28,005 nucleotides of DNA. It comes from DATBHW01 sp046704085 (GTDB taxonomy: Bacteria > Chloroflexota > Ktedonobacteria > Ktedonobacterales > DATBGS01). The position numbers and the translations under genes were made by a program. The stretch is taken from positions 1 to 28,005 of the forward strand of contig JBJKSJ010000235.1 of assembly GCA_046704085.1 (NCBI GenBank). Reading direction: 5' to 3'. How positions within the stretch are numbered: position 1 is the first letter of the stretch; each line of letters opens with the position of its first letter. Shown in pieces: positions 21,816 through 28,005 of this stretch. A model generated the notes under the pieces. That model was given only the letters and a program-made list of their open reading frames with translations. It ran no database searches and was not told the DNA's origin.

Positions 21816-23132
21816 TCATCCGTCGTAGGCTGCCTGCCAGACCTGGACGGTGTGATCCCAACTGCCAGAGGCTATATAGCGACCATCGGGGGACCAGGCC
21901 AGCGCATCCACGCTGTCGCTGTGTCCCCGATAGGTGATCAGCCGTGCGCCCGTTTGTGCCTGCCAGACCTGCACCGTGCGATCTGCGCCGCCAGAGGCGA
22001 TGTAGCGGCCATTGGGCGACCAGGCAAGCGCGTACACGGCGCCCGTATGGCCCCTGTACGTATTGATGGTTTTGCCCGTTGTCGCCTGCCAGACCTGCAC
22101 AATGCCCGATCTATCCCCGGAGGCGATAGTGAGGCCATCAGGCGACCACGCGACCACATTCACCACATTGGTATGCCCATAATAGGTGAGCAGAGTAGCG
22201 CCAGTTGCGGCATTCACTACCTGTGCCAGTTCATCTCTTCCGCCAACTGCAAGATAGCGGCCATCGGGAGACCAGGCAACGGCATTCACTATTTCGCCAT
22301 ATTGGTAGGAAAAGCGCCGGGCCAGCGTCTGCACATCCCAGACCTGGACGGTATGGTCCCAACTGCCGGAGGCTATATAGCGGCCATCGGGCGACCAGGC
22401 CAGCGCATCTACAAAATCGCTGTGTCCCTGGTAGGTGCGATAGAGCGTTCTTGCTTGTACATCCCAGACCTGGACGGTATGGTCCCAACTGGCGGAGGCG
22501 AGATAGCGGCCATCGGGCGACCAGGCCAGCGCGTCCACGATGTCGCCGTGCTGGTAGGAGAAGAGGAGCGCGCCCGTTTTGGCGTCCCAGACCTGGACGG
22601 TATGGTCCCAACTGGCGGAGGCGATATAGCTCCCATTCGGGGACCAGGCCACCGCAGCTACGAAATCACTCTGCCGCTGGTAGGAGAAGAGCGTCGTTCC
22701 CAATGGGCGGGCCGTCGCTGTATTGATAGATCGCTCTGCAAAGACGATGATCAACGTCAGGGTCAGGCAGGCTATGACGATGCCTAATAGTGTTTCCTTG
22801 ATGAAGGAGCGGAAAGGGCGCGCGCGCGTTGCTTGCCGCCTGGCAGTGGGGAATCGATGGACGCCTGTGCTGTGCTGATCGTTTTCCGCCTCTGCTGTCG
22901 TCGGCGCATCGCTTGCGGGGACTGGAAGGGAAAGGCGCGGTAACGGCTTCATCGCCGCAGGGGGCAAGGCGCGCAGGCGGGCATCGAGAAAATGGTAGTC
23001 GGTCTGCGCGGCTTCGCAGGCGAGACAGGTCTTGAGATGCGCGTCGAGCGCGGCACGATCAGCAGGCGCCAGGTCTTCATACCTGAGCGCCAGTCTTTCG
23101 GCCCAGGCACGGCAGGGAGGTTGGTGAGTCAT
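21816..23132 (-). CDS. Membrane anti-sigma factor with HC2 zinc finger and seven WD40 repeats
   Basis: The 438-residue protein has a zf-HC2/ZAS anti-sigma domain inside the cell (C7, then H32-x3-C36-x2-C39). A linker, one transmembrane helix (LLGIVIACLTLTLIIVFAE, about residues 112-130) and seven WD40 repeats of about 42 residues follow, making one beta-propeller outside. The repeats are strikingly alike (AWSPDGRYIASGSWDHTVQVW in most); repeats 4 and 5 differ most (GGRDELAQVV, GDRSGIVQVW). AAAGGAGG precedes the ATG, which overlaps the sigma stop codon as ATGA, the standard sigma/anti-sigma coupling. The domain should hold the neighbouring ECF sigma factor until the propeller senses something. 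The signal is unknown; regulated proteolysis or a conformational switch are both possible. Confidence 0.88.
   Translation of the reverse strand: MTHQPPCRAWAERLALRYEDLAPADRAALDAHLKTCLACEAAQTDYHFLDARLRALPPAAMKPLPRLSLPVPASDAPTTAEAENDQHSTGVHRFPTARRQATRARPFRSFIKETLLGIVIACLTLTLIIVFAERSINTATARPLGTTLFSYQRQSDFVAAVAWSPNGSYIASASWDHTVQVWDAKTGALLFSYQHGDIVDALAWSPDGRYLASASWDHTVQVWDVQARTLYRTYQGHSDFVDALAWSPDGRYIASGSWDHTVQVWDVQTLARRFSYQYGEIVNAVAWSPDGRYLAVGGRDELAQVVNAATGATLLTYYGHTNVVNVVAWSPDGLTIASGDRSGIVQVWQATTGKTINTYRGHTGAVYALAWSPNGRYIASGGADRTVQVWQAQTGARLITYRGHSDSVDALAWSPDGRYIASGSWDHTVQVWQAAYDG
21829..22680 (-). repeat. WD40 repeat array at DNA level
   Basis: Seven units of about 126 bp code the propeller blades. 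Blocks such as GACCTGGACGGTATGGTCCC recur almost without change in several of them, suggesting recent duplication or gene conversion among blades. Confidence 0.8.
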
Positions 23133-23755
23133 GGTTCTCGCCTTCCTCCTTTTGTGACGATCCGCTGGTCCCGCACCAGGCGATGATAAATCTGGCGTAA
23201 TTCTTCTTTGCCCCGGCTGACATACTTGCTTACACACGATTCCTTGATTTTCAGCAGTTCAGCGATCTTGCGCTGGGGAAGCTCTTCGACCACATAGAGG
23301 ATCAAGCACGGGCGGTAGGTGGGAGAAACATGTGCCAGGGCAAGCTTTAGCAGTTCCGTTTCCTCCACCTGTTCCTCTGGTCCCGCGATGCTTGGCTCCT
23401 CTTCCCCGCCTTCAGTGGTACTCCATGAGACCAGATGCAGATGCCTGGCATGGTGTTGGTAGGTATAGGCGCAGTTTGTCGCAATACGATAGAGCCAACC
23501 GGCAAACCGCGCTGGATCGCGCAGACCAGGCAATGCCTCCCATGCTCGCAAAAAGGTCTCCTGGGTCAACTCGCAGCCCACCCCGTCATTCCCGATCATG
23601 CGGATCATGTAGCGACAGACCCGATCGTTATAGCGCTCATAGAGGGCTTCAAAGGCTAGTTGGTCTCGCCCCTGGGCGCGCACGACAAGCTGAGACTCTT
23701 CAGAAGAAAAGTCGTCGGATTCCGATGAAGAGGTATCCCGTGTCCGATAAGACAT
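23129..23755 (-). CDS. ECF-type RNA polymerase sigma factor
   Basis: A 208-residue ECF sigma factor. Region 2 is LAFEALYERYNDRVCRYMIRMIGNDG...ELTQETFLRAWEALPGL with the DNA-melting and core-binding helix, and region 4 is LALAHVSPTYRPCLILYVVEELPQRKIAELLKIKESCVSKYVSRGKEELR, the -35-reading helix-turn-helix. A Ser/Glu-rich N-terminus (residues 1-30) precedes region 2. The ATG at 23755 has AGGGAGAGAG close upstream. The frame is open to the ATG at 23926, but that one has no ribosome site. The stop overlaps the anti-sigma start as ATGA, so the two are co-translated. A sigma70-type promoter at 24029-24057 lies 267 nt upstream, giving an unusually long leader. Confidence 0.92.
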   Translation of the reverse strand: MSYRTRDTSSSESDDFSSEESQLVVRAQGRDQLAFEALYERYNDRVCRYMIRMIGNDGVGCELTQETFLRAWEALPGLRDPARFAGWLYRIATNCAYTYQHHARHLHLVSWSTTEGGEEEPSIAGPEEQVEETELLKLALAHVSPTYRPCLILYVVEELPQRKIAELLKIKESCVSKYVSRGKEELRQIYHRLVRDQRIVTKGGRREP

Positions 23756-24028
23756 CGGCTCTCTCCCTGTGTGAGAAGCTTCTCTACTCCATAAAGACCA
23801 CGAGAAGGTCCAAAATCTGACAATCCGCAGCACTTTGGGCTTTTGAGGCGCGAGCGATGCTCCTGGCGCCTGCGCCCAGACCAGGGTGAGCCGCTCGCGA
23901 AGCTGTGCAGAAAAAGTGACTGGCATCTGGATTTCGGCACGCTGCGTGCTAGCTGAGCCAGGCAGAGAACCTCAACGTGGGCGCGCCTGGCAGGAGCAAA
24001 AAGGGAAGCGACAGGATCGAGTGCGCCA

Positions 24029-24057
24029 AGTATAGCACCCTGGGCGCTTGCAGTCAA
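24029..24057 (-). promoter_or_regulatory. Promoter of the sigma/anti-sigma operon
   Basis: On the minus strand TTGACT (24052-24057) and TATACT (24029-24034) are 17 bp apart, the best promoter match in the window. Transcription would start near 24022, about 267 nt before the sigma ATG. It looks like a housekeeping promoter, so the operon is not only self-driven. Confidence 0.7.
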
Positions 24058-24169
24058 CCACCCAGACAGGCTTACGGCACCCTTGCAGCGCGGTGATACG
24101 GGGGGCGTCATAGCTTATGCATGCGGCGCCTCGATGGGATCGCTCGCGAAAAAGATGCGTGGATACCGT

Positions 24170-24198
24170 TTGACGCGCTCAGAAGGTTGTGCTAGTAT
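24170..24198 (+). promoter_or_regulatory. Promoter of the small unknown gene
   Basis: TTGACG (24170-24175) and TAGTAT (24193-24198) are 17 bp apart, with a leader of about 100 nt before the ATG at 24303. Together with the opposite promoter at 24029-24057 it accounts for the gap of about 550 bp between the two divergent genes. Confidence 0.55.
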
Positions 24199-24302
24199 AC
24201 GGGTACATCCCAAAGCAAGCAGCACGGCATGTAGGCGTCTTCTCGTGTAGTGCATCTTCTTCTGTAGCGCAGCGACCCAGGGAAAGAGCGGGGGACTTTC
24301 TT

Positions 24303-24791
24303 ATGAACATGCGGCAGTTTACGGGATGGTTCACAGGTCTGCTGGATGCGTTGCCCTGGCGGCGGGCGCGACGGCCCGCGAGTCAGCAAACGCGCGCGCG
24401 CCTGACCACCCCTTCGCCAGCCGACCGTTTTGCCTTCCCCGACGCGCCCGGCGTCAAACGGCAAAAGGCCGAAACCAATCCGCTTTGCTCCACGTTACAC
24501 GAAGATTCGCCAGCCGATGACGAACCTGCTCCCCCATCCCAGCCTCGTCTGAAGTCCATCCCACCTGCGCCTGAAGCGCCCTCTACGGCGCTGGTGGCGC
24601 TGCCCACCCCTCCAGCGATGGACGCCTCAGACGCCAAACTACCTAAGCAGACTAGCGAAGCGAAGCCCTGTCACGCCGACCCGGAGCGCCGTCTGGCGTT
24701 TGCGCGCTTTCTCGTCAGACGCGGCGTGTTCAACGAGGGCTTTGCGCGCGAATCGCTGCCTGCCCAATATCAAGATCGCGCGGGCGACTAA
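24303..24791 (+). CDS. Unrecognised 162-residue protein
   Basis: I do not recognise the family. The N-terminus (MNMRQFTGWFTGLLDALPWRRARRP) could form an amphipathic helix with a basic end. Residues about 27-125 are low-complexity and Pro/Ala/Ser/Asp-rich, probably disordered. The last 35 residues, ERRLAFARFLVRRGVFNEGF and what follows, look like a folded helical motif. The coding call rests on a good promoter at 24170-24198, GGGGGA before the ATG, and an uninterrupted frame that ends 10 nt short of the convergent HAD gene. No signal peptide is convincing. Confidence 0.6.
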   Translation: MNMRQFTGWFTGLLDALPWRRARRPASQQTRARLTTPSPADRFAFPDAPGVKRQKAETNPLCSTLHEDSPADDEPAPPSQPRLKSIPPAPEAPSTALVALPTPPAMDASDAKLPKQTSEAKPCHADPERRLAFARFLVRRGVFNEGFARESLPAQYQDRAGD

Positions 24792-24801
24792 TCTGGTGGC
24801 A

Positions 24802-25608
24802 TCAGCGTCGCTCTGGCTCTGCCTGAGCCGTCGCTGCCAGCAGGTGTGCCAGGTCGTCGAAGACGGCATCCGGCTGGATGGCCGCAGTGGCAAGCTGCGC
24901 CCTGGAGGTGATGCCGCTGAGCAAGAGAATGGTATCCAGCCCGGCGTTGTGCCCTGCCGGAATATCCAGCGTGAGGCCATCGCCGATCATTACCGTGTCT
25001 TCCGGCTGCGCGCCAACCTGGCGCAGCGCCTCCAAGACGATTCCAGGCTGCGGCTTGCCGACCATGTAGGGCGAGACGCCAGTGCTGGCCTCGATGGCGG
25101 CGGCAATCGAGCCGGTGCCTGGCTCCAGCTTGCCCTCGACTGGCAGCAGGGGGTCGCGGTTGACGGTGACAAACTCCGCGCCGTTCAGCACGGCCTGCAC
25201 CGCCGCCCGCAGCCGGGCATAGGTCAGGCTGCGATCTAAGCCCACCAGCACGACCTGCGCCGCCGCGCCCTCCTCCTCAGAAAGCGTCTGCAAGCCGACA
25301 TCGGCGACCATCTGGGTCAGCCCTGGCAGACCCAGCACGAAGGCGCGCGCCCCTGGGTAGGTGTGGCCCAGGTACGAGGCCGCCGCCGACCCTGCTGTCA
25401 TCACGCGATCCAGCGGCGCGGGCATATCTAGCGCGCGCAGCCGCTGGGCGACCTCGCTGGGTGTGGACATGGAGTTGTTGGAAAGATAGAGGTAGGTACG
25501 TCCGGTGGCTTCGATCCAATCGATGAACTCGCGAGCGCCAGGCAGGCGCTCATTGCCCCGATAGATCACGCCATCGAGGTCGAAGAAATAGTGTTGGTAT
25601 GTTTTCAT
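24802..25608 (-). CDS. HAD-superfamily phosphatase (NagD / p-nitrophenylphosphatase type)
   Basis: A 268-residue HAD-IIA hydrolase. Motif I is FFDLDGVIYRG with nucleophile D10 and D12, motif II is YLSNNS (serine near 45), motif III is the lysine of GKPQPGI and motif IV is MIGDGLTLDI. The cap domain lies between motifs II and III, as in NagD, phosphoglycolate and nucleotide phosphatases. The family has broad phosphate-ester specificity, so no substrate is claimed. The ATG at 25608 is 8 nt after the tatA stop and has no strong ribosome site, so translation is probably coupled to tatA. It is cytoplasmic. Confidence 0.9.
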   Translation of the reverse strand: MKTYQHYFFDLDGVIYRGNERLPGAREFIDWIEATGRTYLYLSNNSMSTPSEVAQRLRALDMPAPLDRVMTAGSAAASYLGHTYPGARAFVLGLPGLTQMVADVGLQTLSEEEGAAAQVVLVGLDRSLTYARLRAAVQAVLNGAEFVTVNRDPLLPVEGKLEPGTGSIAAAIEASTGVSPYMVGKPQPGIVLEALRQVGAQPEDTVMIGDGLTLDIPAGHNAGLDTILLLSGITSRAQLATAAIQPDAVFDDLAHLLAATAQAEPERR

Positions 25609-25615
25609 CTACGCT

Positions 25616-25828
25616 TTAACGGTCGCTCTCTTTTAAGGTTTCGGGCTGCTGGGCTTGCTCGCCCTCGGGCGTCTCCGCCTTGGACTCGTCTTCGCCGTTC
25701 AAGCCTCTTTGGAGCAGCTTGAAGCTCTGGCCCAGCGAGGCGCCGAGTTCAGGCAGGCGGCGCGCGCCGAAGATCAGGATGACGATCAGCAGGATCACCA
25801 GGAGATCCCATGCGTGAAAACCAAACAT
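25616..25828 (-). CDS. tatA: Sec-independent protein translocase TatA/TatE-type subunit
   Basis: A 70-residue protein with the TatA plan. A short N-terminus precedes one transmembrane helix (LLVILLIVILIFGA, about 8-22), the hinge FGARRLPELGASLGQSFKLLQRGLN and an acidic, polar tail. Many such subunits form the pore-like part of the twin-arginine export machine. The ATG at 25828 fits the family start (MFGFHAWDLL). A frame upstream to 25888 has no family match. No tatC is present here. The sugar-binding lipoprotein nearby has a twin-arginine signal and may be one client. Confidence 0.92.
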   Translation of the reverse strand: MFGFHAWDLLVILLIVILIFGARRLPELGASLGQSFKLLQRGLNGEDESKAETPEGEQAQQPETLKESDR

Positions 25829-25886
25829 AGTGTCGCTCACTTTCTTGCAGAACCTGTGTGCGCATACACGGTTCTTTGTCACCTCC

Positions 25887-25915
25887 ATTGTACGGCATTC
25901 GGGTGTGACTTGCCA
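25887..25915 (-). promoter_or_regulatory. Promoter of tatA-HAD
   Basis: On the minus strand TGGCAA (25910-25915) and TACAAT (25887-25892) are 17 bp apart, with a leader of about 50 nt to the tatA ATG. Confidence 0.5.
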
Positions 25916-26054
25916 GGGCTATGATCTCTTCTTGCGTTTGATTTTCTGCCCGCTTGGAGTGTCGTGTTGGTGTTTCTGGATGACCCGATGCAGCAACGTG
26001 ACAGCAGATGCAGCGCGCAGATGGGCGATCCAGCGTTTACGTGATGAACAGACC

Positions 26055-26819
26055 TTAGCGCCTGCCCAGGCGGTCGGGGTGATTGGTCATAATGCCATCG
26101 ACGCCCCAGGAGATCAGGCGCTTGATGTCTTTGGGGGCATCAACGGTCCAGGGATTGACCTGAAGGCCGACGGCGTGCGCGGCCTGCACCAGCGCGCGGG
26201 AGGTCAGCGCCACATGCGGATGGATGGCATCTGCTCCGGTGGCGCGTGCGGCGGTGATGATGTTGAGCAAGCGCCAGCGCAGCCCGCTGTGCAGCGTGCC
26301 CGTGCGAATCTGGGGGTGGGCGTTTTTGAGGGTGGTCAGGATGCGCAGCCAGAAAGAGGAGACCAGGGCGAGATCGAGATAGCCGCCGCTCTCCAGCGCC
26401 TCGGCCACGACGCGCGCCGTCTTGTCGGCTTCTTCCTCGGTGTCGGCTTTGATCTCCAGGTTGACCAGCTTGCCTTCCGAGCGGCAGAGTTCCAAGACCT
26501 CGTGGAGTTCGGGGATGCGCTCACCAGCCCCGGCATCAAGCTGGCGCAGCGCCGCCAGGGAGAGCTGCGCTACCACGCCTGTGCCGTTGGTGGTGCGGTC
26601 CACCGTTGCATCATGGATGATGACCGGCGCACCCTCTGCGCTCAGTTGCACGTCGCACTCGATGGCGTCGGCGCCCAATTGGAAGGCATAGCGGAACGCC
26701 AGCAAGGTGTTCTCCGGGGAGTGGCCAGAGGCTCCGCGATGCGCAAAACAGATGACACGCCGTTGGGTGGCAGGCACAGCGCCGGATGGGTTGGATTCTG
26801 GTTGGGCTTCTTCGGTCAT
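26055..26819 (-). CDS. Glycerophosphodiester phosphodiesterase (UgpQ-like)
   Basis: A 254-residue GDPD-family TIM-barrel enzyme that would hydrolyse glycerophosphodiesters to sn-glycerol 3-phosphate and an alcohol. The signature runs FAHRGASGHSPENT (H27, R28), ECDVQLS (E and D of the metal site), IIHDATVDRTTNGTG (His near 85) and NLEIK, closing with VNPWTVD and GVDGIMTNHPD. There is no signal peptide, so it is cytoplasmic like UgpQ. The ATG at 26819 has AAGGAGAACC just upstream. The gene stands alone on the minus strand. Confidence 0.92.
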   Translation of the reverse strand: MTEEAQPESNPSGAVPATQRRVICFAHRGASGHSPENTLLAFRYAFQLGADAIECDVQLSAEGAPVIIHDATVDRTTNGTGVVAQLSLAALRQLDAGAGERIPELHEVLELCRSEGKLVNLEIKADTEEEADKTARVVAEALESGGYLDLALVSSFWLRILTTLKNAHPQIRTGTLHSGLRWRLLNIITAARATGADAIHPHVALTSRALVQAAHAVGLQVNPWTVDAPKDIKRLISWGVDGIMTNHPDRLGRR

Positions 26820-26906
26820 TGGTTCTCCTTGCCCTCGGATAGACCACAGTATGGTTATCATACCCGAAAAATCCGGCGCTGACTAGCGACAGGCTGTGCC
26901 CTGGTT

Positions 26907-27515
26907 TCAGGCGGCGGCAACAATCCCCTGGCGCCTCAGCAGCGTGCGCAGGAGGGGCTTGGCGCGCTGGAAGTAGGTTTTGGCAGTGGCCGGGGGGATA
27001 CGCAGCCGGGCGCCAATCTCGGCATAGGTCAAGCCCGTCTCATAGCGCAGAGCCACAACATCCCGAACCTTGGGGGGCAAGGCGTTGATGGCCGCGCAGA
27101 GCCGCTGGCGTAGATCATGCTGCTCGGTCACTTCTTCGGGCAGAGGGCGTAGGTCAGGCAGCAGATGCAGCAGGGATGGCTCTTCATCCTCGCCCCAATG
27201 CCAACCTTCGCCTTCCAACGCGGAGAAGCAGATGGCCCGTTTGCGGCGCTGCTCATCGATGCAGTAATTGCGCGCCACATGGAAGAGCCAGGGCGCCAGG
27301 CTGCGGTCGGTGCGCAGCGTGGGCAGGAAGGTGTACAATTGGATAAATACCTGCTGGCAGATGTCGCTGGCGGCGTCGTAATCACGGACAAAGCGATGGA
27401 CAAAATGAAACAGCGCGGCGCTCTGCTCGCGCATCACCTGCTCGAAGAGTTCTCCGTTGCCCTGGGGCTGGGCGTGGCGCGGCGCCTCCTGATCGGGTAT
27501 GGGTTTCTTGGGCAT
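26907..27515 (-). CDS. ECF-type RNA polymerase sigma factor, no adjacent anti-sigma gene
   Basis: A 202-residue ECF sigma factor. Region 2 is LFEQVMREQSAALFHFVHRFVRDYDAASDICQQVFIQLYTFLPTL followed by APWLFHVARNYCIDEQRR. A charged linker with GEGWHWGEDEEPS and region 4 (LRQRLCAAINALPPKVRDVVALRYETGLTYAEIGARLRIPPATAKTYFQRAK) come next. The ATG at 27515 has AGGAGGTGA a few nt upstream; the GTG at 27524 lies inside that ribosome site and is not the start. The 3' end lies 87 nt before the GDPD start, with no anti-sigma gene on either side, so its control is not visible here. Confidence 0.92.
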   Translation of the reverse strand: MPKKPIPDQEAPRHAQPQGNGELFEQVMREQSAALFHFVHRFVRDYDAASDICQQVFIQLYTFLPTLRTDRSLAPWLFHVARNYCIDEQRRKRAICFSALEGEGWHWGEDEEPSLLHLLPDLRPLPEEVTEQHDLRQRLCAAINALPPKVRDVVALRYETGLTYAEIGARLRIPPATAKTYFQRAKPLLRTLLRRQGIVAAA

Positions 27516-27804
27516 AGGCGTCACCTCCTAATAACAAGCGTAACCGGGCAGAGGCGCGATCCGCAAGTCTTTTCGCGTTCCTTGAGAAAAGTCTCAGCCA
27601 ATATTAACCTGATTCTCAGGAAAGGCAGGCGTTATAAGCGATTGAGGGCGCATCCGACCGTTGCCAAAGGCATACGGATAGCATAGACGCGAAACATCAG
27701 GGGAGTGTGAAGAGGCTATCAAGAAACCCTGAACAATCTGTTGAGGCGCAACCGTTGCAATGGCGCTTGCCAGAGGGCATGGCAGATTTGGCGCAATCTA
27801 ACAC

Positions 27805-27833
27805 TTTACCAGTTGTAGCAGCTATGGTATAGT
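27805..27833 (+). promoter_or_regulatory. Promoter of the HxlR-type regulator
   Basis: TTTACC (27805-27810) and TATAGT (27828-27833) are 17 bp apart, with a leader of about 60 nt. The rest of the gap 27516-27804 shows no gene. Confidence 0.6.
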
Positions 27834-27898
27834 ATATTAGGAAAGGCGGCAGGGTATTTGCTCTGGCCCCGTAGGCTCCAGATAAAGGCCGTGCAAGC

Positions 27899-28005
27899 AT
27901 GAAACAGCTTGATTCGTTGCCCAGGAAATCACAACTGAATGAACCCGCCCCGACCCCTGCTGACGACATCTGCCCGGTGGCGCGTACTGCCGAGATCATC
28001 AGTGG
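27899..28005 (+). CDS. HxlR-family transcriptional regulator, 5' part only
   Basis: Only the first 35 residues are present, cut by the window end. After a polar arm (MKQLDSLPRKSQLNEPAP) comes DDICPVARTAEIISG. The CPVxRTxxIIxG signature is the opening of the HxlR winged-helix domain, which normally continues GKWTLLILRDL. The conserved cysteine (residue 25) is redox-active in some members. The ATG has a modest AAAGG site about 10 nt upstream and a good promoter. The rest of the gene lies outside the window. Confidence 0.7.
   Translation, partial: MKQLDSLPRKSQLNEPAPTPADDICPVARTAEIIS

Overview
The window reads as a bacterial chromosome of roughly 60% G+C. Its gene style points to Chloroflexota, most likely the class Ktedonobacteria: soluble Hanks kinases with an ILRDLKP catalytic loop, Thr-Pro linkers in anchored surface proteins, zinc-ribbon/FHA proteins and multi-TM sugar permeases. 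The assignment is inferred from protein style, because no rRNA or other marker is present. I found no tRNA, rRNA, CRISPR array, IS element or phage gene.

Layout. 64-4686 (minus strand): a YbdK-type GCS2 carboxylate-amine ligase, a calcineurin-like metallophosphoesterase (probable TTG start) and a 14-TM MFS exporter. 4743-6416: a MerR-type operator and promoter, a MerR regulator diverging from the exporter, and an overlapping HIBADH-family dehydrogenase. 6417-6636: a convergent gap with a 13-bp inverted repeat. 6637-14118 (minus strand) is the most distinctive region. In order of transcription it holds a PP2C phosphatase, a Ser/Thr kinase with zinc ribbon and TPRs, a zinc-ribbon PP2C phosphatase with a kinase-like remnant, a VWA protein and two zinc-ribbon/FHA proteins. 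This looks like a self-contained protein-phosphorylation module, related in composition to TerY-type VWA/kinase/phosphatase triads. Diverging from it (14502-17115) are two paralogous membrane-anchored surface proteins with Gly/Pro-rich cytoplasmic tails, which could be its clients.

17261-18096 (minus): rpmA and rplU, with an unusually long acidic tail on L21. 18330-21697 (minus): a sugar ABC importer (Tat-type lipoprotein binding protein and two permeases) without its ATPase gene. 21816-23755 (minus): an ECF sigma factor overlapping by ATGA with a membrane anti-sigma factor whose outer part is a seven-blade WD40 propeller. 24303-24791: an unrecognised small protein. 24802-27515 (minus): a NagD-like HAD phosphatase, TatA, a glycerophosphodiester phosphodiesterase and an orphan ECF sigma factor. 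An HxlR-family regulator begins at 27899 and is cut by the window end.

Several good sigma70-type promoters (TTGaca-17-TATAct style) can be placed. They support the chosen starts and the division into transcription units.
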